Notes: generated from the letters alone by a model not told the origin. A DNA stretch of 64,000 bases from Companilactobacillus kimchiensis (GCF_001438805.1 NZ_JQCF01000011.1:1-64000), one strand, 5' to 3'. Positions 8,589-19,560 are shown, numbered from the stretch's first letter. Translations and numbers: made by a program.

Positions 8589-11183
8589 ATGAATAATGCA
8601 TATAAATGTATTAAATATTTCTTGAGCATTTTTCTTATTGCTCTTTTTTGTTTTGTACTTTTTAATAACGATACGTTAAACGTCAAAGCCGTATCTGAAC
8701 AAGATGTCATAGATCAAACTAATAGACATATTGATGATGGCGTCAAGGACTGGTCACAAAAAACATCCAATCTTGGCTACATCGGATCCATTCCTATTAG
8801 TAATGGCGTTTCGTTAGATTATACCTTTGGATCAGCTCGTAATCGTACCGGGAAAGTTGTTGGTGGTGACAGTACTATTACAAATCCTACTGTATCAACT
8901 ACAGCTGGAACTAACTATTTTTCTAAAATAAATGTTTTTATAAATAATCACGGTAAATATAATAGTATCGTCCATCAAGGAAAAAATTCTTATAATGACA
9001 ATGGCGATCCTGGAAAAACTTCGGATACTTCTGCTGACTTCGATCTTGCCCAAGGTCTATTAAACCAATACTATGGTTCTTATTCTGTCATGGGAAAAAT
9101 GAGTTCAAAAGTTTTCCTCATCGGACATGATGATAAACAACGTTTAGTATTAAAAATTGCGGGTCACTTAGACAGTGGCCCAGGTACTGGTACTTATGCT
9201 GAAGTAGTTTTACGACCATCAGCTACTGGTGCTCCTATAGTTCAACGAGAACTCTATGTTTATAATCCTTCAACTAGTACTAAACAATATCAGACCTATT
9301 TTGGTGAAGATACTTCATTAAATGATGACAGTACTATCTATGATTCCACAACAAGTTCGAATCCAGAAGATAACGGTGATGATGTTCCTCTTTATGCCAT
9401 TGGTGGAGGACAAGGACTTTATATTACTAGTGATAAAAATGCCACAAGTAGTAAAGCCAAATTATTTGTTACCAACAATGTTCCTGGTGGCTTCAATGAT
9501 TTCATGGGTATTGCTTATTCTAGTCCATACAATATAACTATTAAGGGTAAAAGCAATACCCCTGGTTCAGGGGATATAAGAAATCCTAGTTTAACTCAAG
9601 GCAAAAATGATACTGGTGATACCAAACGTAACGCTGGTTCTTCCCTTCTGTATGGTTCAAACGATAATGGAACTGTTTTCCCAGTTGTGGACAGAAACGG
9701 CCATAGTAATTCAGCTTATACTTTAAGATGGAGTTCTCTTGGTCAAGATGCAAATTCCGTTGCACACTATGCTTCCACAATTGGTGCAACCATATCTCCA
9801 TATGCTGTCCCTACAGTAAGTAAAACCTATACCAATAGTAATAAAAGTACTGATGGTTTAAATCATGTTGGTGACACACTTCACTTCACTTTGAAGGTTT
9901 CAAATCAAGGTTTAAACTCAAACTGGTCCTTTAATAACTTAGTAGATAAACTACCTGCCGGATTGCAAATTGATCAAAATTCAGCTAAGTACGTTTGGAC
10001 CTATATGACCTCCCCAAGCAGCAATACCTCAACATCTGAAGATACTGAACACATCGGTGGCCGTGGTGATGTTCCTCTGACCGCTACTACAAATAACCAA
10101 TTGAACTTTACCCCTAATACAATTTTAAAGGATAAATCTACTTATACTGTTACCTTCGATGCAACCGTTACTTTTAATTCTCTCAATAATTTAAATAATG
10201 GTGTATTAAATAATACTGCTACCTTCACCGGTAACAATCGCAACAGTAATGGATCTAATCTTGATAACAACAAAGATTATACGGATAATGTCGACATTCC
10301 AATTGAAACGCCAAAATTCAGACCCACTTTCACTAAACAAATACGCAATGTTTCTAAGGGCGGTGTTTTTGCAGATAACGCTACCGGTGAAAAGGGTGAT
10401 ATCATCGAATATCAAGCTCAACTCAAAAACATTGGTACTGACACCCTCAAAAGTGGTACTTTCAGTGATGATTTACCTGCTGGTATTGAATTGGTACCCG
10501 GTACAGTTAAACTAAACAACGTCATTCAAAACGGATTATCATTTAATGTAGGTGCTTATCCTAATAATAATATCCCACTTACCGTTGATTTCCAGGCAAA
10601 AGTTACTAGTCCTAAAGCAATGACGGCTACTAACATCGCTGAATTGAACAATGTTAAAACCGCCGCTAATACTCCCTATAAAAATATTGAGTCAAGTAGT
10701 GCCATTCTCGCTATTACTGAAACAGCACCAACAATCTCATTTGATGAGGTACCATCGTTAATAGACTTTGGTAGTATCAATACTGATGGTTCTGAAAAAT
10801 TATTACCAAGTGTTAGAACTGATGGCAAATTACTAATCACTCATACTGATAACACACCATTTCAAGTTACTGTTAGCTATAATAATGAAGATAGTCCCAT
10901 TTCCACGAAAAATGCTAATGGTACTATTGCCAATAAACTAATGCAAAATAACGATGATGTCATCTACTTCAATCAAAATACCAACAATGATTTAGCAAAT
11001 TGGCAACCAATTTCAGCTAGTGGCATTCCTATTAAAATTGATGGGTTCTCCGGTTCATACACTAGTGGTGATTTTTCTAAATATATCGGTTTAGATAAAT
11101 GGAAGCTATTGATTCCATCCAATACTAAAGCCGGTAAATATAATGGGCTGGTTACTTGGGGAATCTCTGATACTCCTCAATAA
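8589..11183 (+). CDS. Secreted cell-surface protein with DUF11-like repeats and C-terminal WxL-like domain (copy 1)
   Basis: An 864-residue protein. The start at 8589 is chosen because a GGGGGGA site lies 8 nt upstream and a signal peptide follows directly, with likely cleavage after NVKA near residue 35. A 350-residue N-terminal beta-rich region follows, then two DUF11-like modules (each with a D-LP-G motif such as VDKLPAGLQ and SDDLPAGIEL). The C-terminus starts with IDFGS and ends WKL ... VTWGISDTPQ, matching the two-motif plan of WxL domains, which bind peptidoglycan non-covalently. There is no LPXTG motif. It is about half-identical by eye to the next gene. Role: probably adhesion or surface structure, by inference. 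Confidence 0.82.
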   Translation: MNNAYKCIKYFLSIFLIALFCFVLFNNDTLNVKAVSEQDVIDQTNRHIDDGVKDWSQKTSNLGYIGSIPISNGVSLDYTFGSARNRTGKVVGGDSTITNPTVSTTAGTNYFSKINVFINNHGKYNSIVHQGKNSYNDNGDPGKTSDTSADFDLAQGLLNQYYGSYSVMGKMSSKVFLIGHDDKQRLVLKIAGHLDSGPGTGTYAEVVLRPSATGAPIVQRELYVYNPSTSTKQYQTYFGEDTSLNDDSTIYDSTTSSNPEDNGDDVPLYAIGGGQGLYITSDKNATSSKAKLFVTNNVPGGFNDFMGIAYSSPYNITIKGKSNTPGSGDIRNPSLTQGKNDTGDTKRNAGSSLLYGSNDNGTVFPVVDRNGHSNSAYTLRWSSLGQDANSVAHYASTIGATISPYAVPTVSKTYTNSNKSTDGLNHVGDTLHFTLKVSNQGLNSNWSFNNLVDKLPAGLQIDQNSAKYVWTYMTSPSSNTSTSEDTEHIGGRGDVPLTATTNNQLNFTPNTILKDKSTYTVTFDATVTFNSLNNLNNGVLNNTATFTGNNRNSNGSNLDNNKDYTDNVDIPIETPKFRPTFTKQIRNVSKGGVFADNATGEKGDIIEYQAQLKNIGTDTLKSGTFSDDLPAGIELVPGTVKLNNVIQNGLSFNVGAYPNNNIPLTVDFQAKVTSPKAMTATNIAELNNVKTAANTPYKNIESSSAILAITETAPTISFDEVPSLIDFGSINTDGSEKLLPSVRTDGKLLITHTDNTPFQVTVSYNNEDSPISTKNANGTIANKLMQNNDDVIYFNQNTNNDLANWQPISASGIPIKIDGFSGSYTSGDFSKYIGLDKWKLLIPSNTKAGKYNGLVTWGISDTPQ

Positions 11184-11220
11184 ATACGAATAAGAAACTA
11201 TGACAAAATGGTCTACAAAC

Positions 11221-11269
11221 AAAAAGTGCGATATAGATTTTGCAAAAAATCTTATATCGCACTTTTTTT
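11221..11269 (+). terminator. Terminator after WxL-like gene 1
   Basis: A strong hairpin with AAAAAGTGCGATATA and TATATCGCACTTTTT arms and a trailing U-tract lies 38 nt after the stop codon. It shows that the two WxL-like genes are separate transcription units. Confidence 0.88.
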
Positions 11270-11444
11270 ATTTGAATATTAAATAAATAACTTTCCTCAT
11301 ACCATGTAAAAAGATTCTTATCCATTAAAGTACAATAGCAATAATTTGAAGTATAATTATCCTTATATAAAGCATATTAACTCACTCCATATCGATAGGA
11401 ACCAAAGAGTTATATCAAAGCATTTTTTGTGGAGGAATAAATTT

Positions 11445-13958
11445 ATGAAATACAATGAATATATCTCAAGAACGTTATTCATATTCTTTATGTCCTTATT
11501 ATTAATCTTTACCTTTGGAAATCATCCGACAACAGTTAAAGCAGTTTCTCAAAACGATTTACAAAATGCCGCAACTACCATGGGAAAATACGATGGTATC
11601 AATAATTGGACTTTACAACCCAATAGACCAGGCAATGCTGTTGGAAATATTCGAATTGGTGGCAACATTTCACTCGGATACGCTTTTGGAACTGCTCGTG
11701 ACTCTAATAACAATGTCATAACAGGTGGTGACACTACCATTACTGATCCAAGTACAAAGGCTACTGTCAATGGTAGTCCTACGATCAATAATTCCAAAAT
11801 CAATATTTTCTTAAACAATAATAAAAAATATTATGGTATCTTACATCAAGGTAAAAATTCATATCTCAATGGTGACCCCGGAACGACATCTGACACTTCA
11901 ATCGATTTTGCCCTTCTCACTGGTAGTTCTGAGGCCAATTTCAGTAGTGCAATGAATGTCCTTACTAATTTAAACACAATCGCAGGCTCCAAGGCTGATA
12001 AATTATTTTATACCGGGACAGACGATAATGGTCACCCTGCTTATAAACTGGTGGGTTCATATACTAAATTGGGGGGCATTTATGTTGAGATAGTCCTACG
12101 AGCAGCACCCAATGGTGCGCCAATTGTTCAGCGTGAACTATTTGTCTATAATTCAAGTGCAGCAAAAAGGCAATTTCAAACTTTCTATGGTGAAGATACT
12201 GCTTTAAGTCCAGATATGGACACCAATGTTGATAACGTCCCTATGTATGCCATAGGTGGTGGTCAAGGATTATATCTCTTAAGTGGCGCAACATATAATC
12301 CTGCTTCAAAATTGTATGTTACTAATAATACCGCTTATGGTTTCAACGATTTTATGGGACGTATTTTTTCTAACCCTTCTAGTTGGTCTATCAAAGGTAA
12401 AGTAAACCAGGCTAACGGTTCCAATATGACTTCACCAACACTTCCTTGGAGTGCAAATCCTACGAGCTCACAAGATGGTGATACCAATGCCGCAGCTGAC
12501 TCTAATTTATTAGTTGGTACTCTTCCTTCTGGAACATCATATAAAGTCGTTGATGGTAACGGTCTTCAAGATACAGCATACACTCTCAGATGGAATCAAA
12601 CATCTCTTCCATCACAAGGAGTCCAAGGATTTGCGTCAAATATCGGTGCAACAATTGCTAATTACGCACTTCCTAATATCAAGAAAACTTATACTAACTT
12701 AACAACCACGAATGGCACAAATAATGTTGGAGATACCCTCCAATTTACTCTATCTGCTCAGGATGATGGATATAAATCTCACTGGGATATATCGAGAATT
12801 CTAGATGAATTACCCACTGGATTAACACTTGACCCTAATTCGATTACCAGCGCCTCTGTTAAGGGAAATAATATTGATTTTGATCCTGGTGATTATATTT
12901 CTTCTCAAACTAGTCCTACTGTTCATGGTAGGAAATATTCCACTTCATTCAAGGCTACTATCAACAATCAAGCCCCTTACAATCTGGCTAATGGAAATCT
13001 AACCAATACAGTCAAGTTTACTGGTCACAACAAAGATCAAACCGAAGATCAAACTTATTCTGATAGCGTTAAAATTCCTGTTGTAACACCTAAGTTTAAT
13101 ACCCACTTCAAAAAGCAAGTTCTGAATTATACTGATAATCCTACTGGTGTTTTCAAGAATGAAGTAACTGCCAAAAAAGGCGACACGATTAAATATCAAG
13201 TTACGTTCATCAGTGATGGTTCGGCCCATCTAAATAGTGCTGATTTTTCTGATACTTTACCAATTGGCCTTGAATTAGTTCCGGGTAGTGTAACCTTGAA
13301 TGGTGTAGCAAAGCCAAGTTTAAACTTCTCAACTGGAGCACTTAACAACAACACTACTAATACAGTTGATTTCACGGCTACCGTTACCGGTGTAACAAAA
13401 ACAACTGCCTCAAATACAGCCTATTTAAAGAATGTCAAATCAAGTGATGGTAAAACAACAGCTAGTATCCCATCTGAGGAACCTGCTGATGTTGATATTC
13501 AAGAAACCTTACCTACAACCGATTTTAAAGAAGTTCCTACTTCAATTGACTTTGGTAGTGTCAATACAGCCGGCATTGAAAAAATAATTCCTAATGTCAA
13601 AACAAATGGTGAACTAAGTATCGACCATTCCAACAATACGCCATTTCAAGTAAGGGTCAGTTACGATAATAATGATAGTGACAAAGCCATTTCTAATGGC
13701 GATACCAAGCTTATTCAAGATAACGATTCTGCCATGTTCTTAAGTCAAAATAATGGGGACAGTACAGATACTTGGAAGGTACTTTCAACCGAGCCGACAC
13801 CAATCAAAAGTGATGGTTTCAGTGGTGTTTACAATGACTATAGTCTGACAAAATATATTGGTCCTAAAAAATGGAGGCTGCGGATTCCTGCTGGTGCCAA
13901 GAGTGGCCAATATCACGGAGTAGTTACCTGGGCAATTGAAGATACTCCTCAAAGTTAA
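11445..13958 (+). CDS. Secreted cell-surface protein with DUF11-like repeats and C-terminal WxL-like domain (copy 2)
   Basis: An 837-residue paralog of the preceding gene. A GGAGG at 11431-11435 fixes the start at 11445, giving a signal peptide with cleavage after TVKA near residue 34. Both copies share long blocks, for example PNGAPIVQRELFVYN against TGAPIVQRELYVYN, then MYAIGGGQGLYL, YGFNDFMG, the DUF11-like LPTGL and LPIGLELVPGSV motifs, and the C-terminal WRL ... VTWAIEDTP. The second motif is W-x-I rather than W-x-L in both copies. No DUF916 partner or sortase signal is present nearby, unlike usual WxL clusters. Likely held on the wall by the WxL-like domain. Confidence 0.82.
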   Translation: MKYNEYISRTLFIFFMSLLLIFTFGNHPTTVKAVSQNDLQNAATTMGKYDGINNWTLQPNRPGNAVGNIRIGGNISLGYAFGTARDSNNNVITGGDTTITDPSTKATVNGSPTINNSKINIFLNNNKKYYGILHQGKNSYLNGDPGTTSDTSIDFALLTGSSEANFSSAMNVLTNLNTIAGSKADKLFYTGTDDNGHPAYKLVGSYTKLGGIYVEIVLRAAPNGAPIVQRELFVYNSSAAKRQFQTFYGEDTALSPDMDTNVDNVPMYAIGGGQGLYLLSGATYNPASKLYVTNNTAYGFNDFMGRIFSNPSSWSIKGKVNQANGSNMTSPTLPWSANPTSSQDGDTNAAADSNLLVGTLPSGTSYKVVDGNGLQDTAYTLRWNQTSLPSQGVQGFASNIGATIANYALPNIKKTYTNLTTTNGTNNVGDTLQFTLSAQDDGYKSHWDISRILDELPTGLTLDPNSITSASVKGNNIDFDPGDYISSQTSPTVHGRKYSTSFKATINNQAPYNLANGNLTNTVKFTGHNKDQTEDQTYSDSVKIPVVTPKFNTHFKKQVLNYTDNPTGVFKNEVTAKKGDTIKYQVTFISDGSAHLNSADFSDTLPIGLELVPGSVTLNGVAKPSLNFSTGALNNNTTNTVDFTATVTGVTKTTASNTAYLKNVKSSDGKTTASIPSEEPADVDIQETLPTTDFKEVPTSIDFGSVNTAGIEKIIPNVKTNGELSIDHSNNTPFQVRVSYDNNDSDKAISNGDTKLIQDNDSAMFLSQNNGDSTDTWKVLSTEPTPIKSDGFSGVYNDYSLTKYIGPKKWRLRIPAGAKSGQYHGVVTWAIEDTPQS

Positions 13959-14010
13959 AGTTTAACTATACCGAAAAGCGTTAGTCGCATATTGTTATGA
14001 ATTCTAAATC

Positions 14011-14074
14011 AAAAATCACACCATATTATTATAAATTCCGAATAAGGGATTCATAATAACATGGTGTGATTTTG
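14011..14074 (+). terminator. Long hairpin, probable terminator after WxL-like gene 2
   Basis: AAAATCACACCAT pairs with ATGGTGTGATTTT, with a second inner stem around GAATCC/GGATTC. It follows the stop codon by 53 nt. The T-run is short, and a second possible stem with a seven-T tail (CCTCTA ... TAGAGG, 14088-14146) follows. Confidence 0.6.
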
Positions 14075-14143
14075 TAAGATATGAAGTCCTCTAATAACCG
14101 AACTTAAGGAAGAACCAAATTTAATTCACTAGAGGTTTTTTTA

Positions 14144-14707
14144 CTAAGCCTGTTGTTTAATAATTCCCACTTCAATATTAGCCTTATCACAAATTAGCGC
14201 AATAACGTAGGCGATGGTTTCCGTATCATCCCAATCAGCTGAGAGATCCAAGTTGACTTCACGACCATCGTTTAATTTCAAATCCAAATAATACGGTGTT
14301 GGCAAATGGAACATTATTTTCTTCGGAGCTTTGAATGAACCACCCAAGACGTTAGCCGGTGCGTTCATTTCTTTCCCAACAACAACTTCTAAGGATTTAA
14401 TGTCTGTAAACTTGAACTCATCTTTATCATCACTGAATGGAAAAAGTACGGACTGAAATCTCACACTCATATTTTGGTAATTGTGAGATTTGATGCCCTG
14501 ATCATCAATTGACCAATAACCGTAAAAATCTGTCATACTTCTGGCAAAAAGTAATCCACAAATAACCAATGCTGCGATTCCTAAAATAATCGCCAACATG
14601 AATTGATGCGTAACTATTTGTATTATTGCACCAACTATTATCCCTACAACCAAACTCACTATCATTGGTGTGTAATTGATTCTTTGACCAAATTCAATAT
14701 TGTTCAT
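14144..14707 (-). CDS. Two-TM membrane protein with PH-like cytoplasmic domain
   Basis: A 187-residue protein of unknown function. Two hydrophobic segments (about residues 12-35 and 38-55) precede a soluble beta-rich part that begins DFYGYWSIDDQGIKS and resembles bacterial PH-like domains. It is paralogous to the gene at 57164-57688: both have two membrane segments, then an LYGFW/FYGYW turn, then a block with LDLKLNDGREVNLDLS against VLRLDNGHNVALDLS. The gene stands alone between the WxL-like pair and groEL. No function is assigned. Confidence 0.7.
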   Translation of the reverse strand: MNNIEFGQRINYTPMIVSLVVGIIVGAIIQIVTHQFMLAIILGIAALVICGLLFARSMTDFYGYWSIDDQGIKSHNYQNMSVRFQSVLFPFSDDKDEFKFTDIKSLEVVVGKEMNAPANVLGGSFKAPKKIMFHLPTPYYLDLKLNDGREVNLDLSADWDDTETIAYVIALICDKANIEVGIIKQQA

Positions 14708-14815
14708 TCTGATTCTCTCTTCTGCTTTTTACTTTTTAGATGCGTTATGTATTTACACAATATTCTTTATTCTATACTTTTAAAGTTGAGATATGAAATT
14801 TAAATTAATTTGAGA

Positions 14816-14971
14816 CTATTGGAAAAGTAAAAAAAACTTTTTCCATCTAACAAATAAATTTCCACCGACAATATCGTCCTTCATATAATTACGAATGTCT
14901 TTATTCAATTGATTTTTATGAATAAAATCAACTGTGCGTAGGAAACTTCTCTCAGTTTTTTGTGTTTCCAA
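14816..14971 (-). pseudogene. Possible 3' remnant of an unidentified gene
   Basis: An uninterrupted 51-codon minus-strand frame in an otherwise empty 300-bp gap has a protein-like composition (contains TERSFLRTVDF and DDIVGGNLFVRWKK). It opens with a TTG that has no ribosome binding site, directly after an in-frame TAA. It looks more like the tail of a decayed gene than a working one. The rest of 14708-15003 shows nothing else. Confidence 0.3.
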
Positions 14972-15003
14972 AGTTTAAAACCACCCTCAATTTTTAAGGT
15001 ACT

Positions 15004-15046
15004 AAAAAAAGCGCTAGTAAATTTTGCTTTCTACTAACGCTTTTGA
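15004..15046 (-). terminator. Terminator of groES-groEL
   Basis: On the minus strand AAAAGCGTTAGTA pairs with TACTAGCGCTTTT and is followed by a T-run. It is about 75 nt after the groEL stop codon. Confidence 0.8.
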
Positions 15047-15098
15047 AATTTATAATTTAAACATGCAGCGAGGTTTTTAACACTCTAATTGAAACAAG

Positions 15099-15120
15099 TA
15101 AACCTAGGTTTATTCGCTCT

Positions 15121-15123
<3 letters not shown>
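15099..15123 (-). repeat. Degenerate structured-repeat start box at the groEL stop codon
   Basis: Reading on the minus strand, the groEL stop TAG is followed at once by AGAGCGAA and a small palindrome TAAACCTAGGTTTA. The box matches the start of the structured repeats that abut manA and yaaL (TAG then AGAGC). The rest of a repeat is not recognisable here, so it may be a degenerate copy or chance. Confidence 0.35.
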
Positions 15124-16752
<1,629 letters not shown>

Positions 16753-16806
16753 TTAATTTTCACACTCCATAGTTAATTTATAATTTTTAATTAGTTAATT
16801 TTTAAA

Positions 16807-17091
16807 TTAGTCAACGATTGCCATGACATCTTTTTCATGAAGGATCAAATATTCGTTATCTTCATACTTAACTGTTGAGCCCGCATATTTGTCGAAAAGA
16901 ATCTTGTCACCCTTTTTGATACTCATAGGTAATTTCTTTCCATCATCAGCAACTAAACCATCACCAACGGCAATAACTTCAGCTGTTTGTGGTTTTTCTT
17001 TAGCGTTGTTTGCTAAAACAATGCCACCGACTGTCTTTTCTTCTTCTTTATCGACTGTTACAATGACTCTATCTCCAAGTGGTTTTAACAA
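16807..17091 (-). CDS. groES: Co-chaperonin GroES (Hsp10)
   Basis: The start is put at a TTG at 17091, 8 nt after a perfect GGAGG; this gives a 94-residue protein beginning with the conserved [10 protein letters not shown], the family's usual length. A longer reading from 17136 would add 15 residues, run through the Shine-Dalgarno and begin inside the regulatory region, so I reject it. GroES caps the GroEL ring. The mobile-loop region [17 protein letters not shown] is present. First gene of the groES-groEL operon, repressed by HrcA through the CIRCE element upstream. Confidence 0.97.
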   Translation of the reverse strand: MLKPLGDRVIVTVDKEEEKTVGGIVLANNAKEKPQTAEVIAVGDGLVADDGKKLPMSIKKGDKILFDKYAGSTVKYEDNEYLILHEKDVMAIVD

Positions 17092-17136
17092 TTTGAATTC
17101 CTCCGATTGATTATTTTTTAGTTTTATTTTTATCAT

Positions 17137-17163
17137 TTAGCACTCAATCTTCTCTTGTGCTAA
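17137..17163 (-). promoter_or_regulatory. CIRCE operator (HrcA binding site) of groES-groEL
   Basis: TTAGCACTC, a 9-bp spacer, then TTGTGCTAA. The consensus is TTAGCACTC-N9-GAGTGCTAA, so one arm is perfect and the other has two changes at its inner end. It lies 45 nt upstream of the groES start, just below a TATAAA box on the minus strand. HrcA repression relieved by heat is family knowledge. Confidence 0.92.
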
Positions 17164-17233
17164 TCACAAGTTTTATATTAACATTTAATCGTGAACATGC
17201 AAGCATTTACCTTTAAAAATTATGGAGGAAACT

Positions 17234-17860
17234 ATGTCTTACCAAAGAAATCAATTTTTCACCTTACTGACCTACATCCTATTGTTGTGTCTAGGAACAG
17301 TCTTATCAATGCTCAACGTAACCGGATCACCATATTTTGTTGTTTTGACAATCGGAGCTTTAGTAGCCGCTGGTATCATGATTTACTTAGTTAAATTAAG
17401 TGGACCCAATGAATTTGAAGAAAAAACCACTTTAAACCATGATCTACAATGGATCATTTTGGGAACCGTCGGCGCTATTATCGTCCAATTTGGAATCGGT
17501 TTTGCTGATAAATTATTGTTCCATGCAAGTACTGATTCACAAAACACCATGCAATTATTATTAATGGTCAAAGCCTATCCTTACTATTTCCTCTATGTGA
17601 TGATTGCTGCACCAATCATGGAAGAAATTATTTTCAGACGAGTCTTCTTTGCAAACTTAGTCAAACCAACTAATATTTACATTGCTGCGATTATTTCGGC
17701 TTGTCTGTTTGCCTTCATGCATCAAGATACTCGTTTCTTAGTTTATGTAGCCATGGGATTGTGGTTCTCATTTGTTTACTACAAGTCAAAAAACATCTAT
17801 GTCAGCGCTGGTAGTCATATTTTAATGAACGCCATCGTTTTGACCATGGGAATAATGTAA
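17234..17860 (+). CDS. CPBP family intramembrane metalloprotease
   Basis: A 208-residue membrane protein with about six membrane segments. The start at 17234 follows GGAGG at 17224-17228; an ATG at 17222 overlaps that site and is rejected. The CPBP (CaaX protease/bacteriocin-processing, Abi) motifs are seen: EEIIFRR (motif 1, glutamates plus arginine), FAFMHQDTRF (motif 2) and HILMNAI near the C-terminus (motif 3). Members cleave within membranes or give self-immunity to bacteriocins. No bacteriocin gene is adjacent, so the substrate is unknown. The gene is divergent from groES and has its own terminator. Confidence 0.9.
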   Translation: MSYQRNQFFTLLTYILLLCLGTVLSMLNVTGSPYFVVLTIGALVAAGIMIYLVKLSGPNEFEEKTTLNHDLQWIILGTVGAIIVQFGIGFADKLLFHASTDSQNTMQLLLMVKAYPYYFLYVMIAAPIMEEIIFRRVFFANLVKPTNIYIAAIISACLFAFMHQDTRFLVYVAMGLWFSFVYYKSKNIYVSAGSHILMNAIVLTMGIM

Positions 17861-17863
17861 AAA

Positions 17864-17897
17864 AAATAGCCTGCCGAATAATATCGGTAGGCTATTT
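17864..17897 (+). terminator. Terminator after the CPBP protease gene
   Basis: AAATAGCCTGCCGA pairs with TCGGTAGGCTATTT three bases after the stop codon. The arms are A/T-flanked on both sides, so it may also serve the convergent symporter gene. Confidence 0.85.
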
Positions 17898-17945
17898 CTG
17901 TGTGTGTTTAAATTGTTTGTTTTTGTACTACATGGAGTGCTTTCA

Positions 17946-19226
17946 TCAGTCCCCACGTGTGTAGGATGCAACGTACTTCTTTCGTTTGTCCTCATCGAAT
18001 TCATTTTCACTCTTTGCGATAATAACTGTTGCTAGTGAATTACCAACAACATTAACAGCAGTACGTCCCATATCCACAAGACGGTCGATCCCAGCAATGA
18101 AGGTTAAACCTTGCATTGGTACACCAATTGTTGATACCGTGGCTAGGAGTACAACAAATGACGCTCCTGGTACACCAGCCATCCCTTTAGATGTTAACAT
18201 CAATACCACCACAAGGGTAATTTGTTGCCCTAAAGATAAATGAATATTATATGCTTGGGCCAAAAATAGAGCTGCTAGTGATTGATAGATAGCAGAACCA
18301 TCAAGGTTAAAGGTATAGCCAGTTGGGATAACAAACGAAACGATACCTTTTGAGGCTCCATAATTTTGCATTTTATCCATCATTTTAGGTAAAGCAGCTT
18401 CAGAACTAGCAGTTGTAAAAGCTAAAACAACTTCATTTTCAATGATTCTAAATAATTCAAAAAATTTAACATGGAAAATATGTCCAACAATTGCCATAAC
18501 CACAAAGACAAAGAATGCCATTGTCGCATAAGCAATGATAATGAATAACGCCAGAGGTTTTAGAGAGTTAAAACCCATCTCTCCAACTGTAACACCGATC
18601 AAGGCACAGACACCGATTGGGGCTAAACGCATAACCCAATTAGTTACTTTGAACATAACATTGGCAACCGCATTTAGAACGTCAACAATAACTTGTCCTT
18701 GTTTACCAATTGAAGCTGTTCCTAATCCAAATAGAACTGAGAAGAAAATAATTGGTAACATATCACCTTTACCAAGGGCCGCAAAAATATTGGTTGGAAT
18801 AATACTCATTAGAATTGACCAAATACCCGAATGTTTGGCCGTTTTAGCAGTTGCTGCGTATTGACTAATATCCGAACCTTTTAGGCTATGAATATCAATA
18901 TAGGTACCGGGATGTGTAACATTAGCGACAACAATACCAATAATAATCGCTAATGTAGTCATAATTTCAAAATAAATTAAAGTTTTTAATCCAATTCGAC
19001 CTAATTTTTTAATATCACCCATATTGGCGATACCAACTGTCAAACAAGAGATAACAATTGGTAAAACGATCATTTGAATCATGGAGATAAACATAGTACC
19101 GATGTTCTGCATTACCTGAATAGCAACCTTATTCTGGTAAAATAACTGTCCGAGTAGAATCCCCAGAACTAAACCAATAATAATTTGCCATCCAAGACTG
19201 AGTCGAAAATAACGTTGTCTTTGCAA
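17946..19226 (-). CDS. gltP: Dicarboxylate/glutamate:cation symporter (DAACS family)
   Basis: A 426-residue transporter with the layout of the GltP/DctA family: eight membrane helices and two re-entrant loops. Family signatures are visible, including the serine-rich FTTASSEAALPKMM and the FVIPTGYTFNLDGSAIY segment that forms the substrate and cation site. It would import glutamate, aspartate or C4-dicarboxylates with protons or sodium; substrate cannot be fixed from sequence. It is transcribed alone. A perfect 10-bp inverted repeat lies 112 nt upstream of the start. Confidence 0.92.
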   Translation of the reverse strand: MQRQRYFRLSLGWQIIIGLVLGILLGQLFYQNKVAIQVMQNIGTMFISMIQMIVLPIVISCLTVGIANMGDIKKLGRIGLKTLIYFEIMTTLAIIIGIVVANVTHPGTYIDIHSLKGSDISQYAATAKTAKHSGIWSILMSIIPTNIFAALGKGDMLPIIFFSVLFGLGTASIGKQGQVIVDVLNAVANVMFKVTNWVMRLAPIGVCALIGVTVGEMGFNSLKPLALFIIIAYATMAFFVFVVMAIVGHIFHVKFFELFRIIENEVVLAFTTASSEAALPKMMDKMQNYGASKGIVSFVIPTGYTFNLDGSAIYQSLAALFLAQAYNIHLSLGQQITLVVVLMLTSKGMAGVPGASFVVLLATVSTIGVPMQGLTFIAGIDRLVDMGRTAVNVVGNSLATVIIAKSENEFDEDKRKKYVASYTRGD

Positions 19227-19560
19227 TTTAAAGTCCCCTTTGAAATTAACTTATCTTTAATTATAGAAGATTTTTCATCAAATTGGAAAATGATAGCGAT
19301 TCCAAATTAAAATATTTTTCATTTTCTTAGTTACTACGAACAATAATTACATGTAACGTCATTATTGTTCTATATTTACTGATTTCAGCCACAAAAAAAG
19401 GCGGAACATACGGATTTATTTTTCCAATATTCTGTCTTTTTGACGTTTTGTACTATTTTTAATGATTATTTGTCTATTGTTTTTGATACATTTTGAAATT
19501 TCAGTTCAAAAGATAATTTCATCAACAGAAAATTCTTACCTGCTGTTGTATCTTTTTCTA
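19227..19560. other. Upstream region of the symporter gene, with a 10-bp inverted repeat
   Basis: About 330 bp without a gene. The clearest signal is a perfect inverted repeat GAACAATAAT (19338-19347) and ATTATTGTTC (19361-19370) around TTACATGTAA, which could be an operator or a weak terminator. Otherwise the stretch is AT-rich and I see nothing in it. Confidence 0.45.

Noticed and set aside
8589-11183. LPXTG-anchored surface protein
   Set aside because: No LPXTG-like motif, hydrophobic tail or charged end; the C-terminus is WxL-like.
16807-17136. A 109-residue GroES with 15 extra N-terminal residues
   Set aside because: The longer frame runs through the Shine-Dalgarno and starts right beside the CIRCE element; the TTG at 17091 gives the usual 94 residues.
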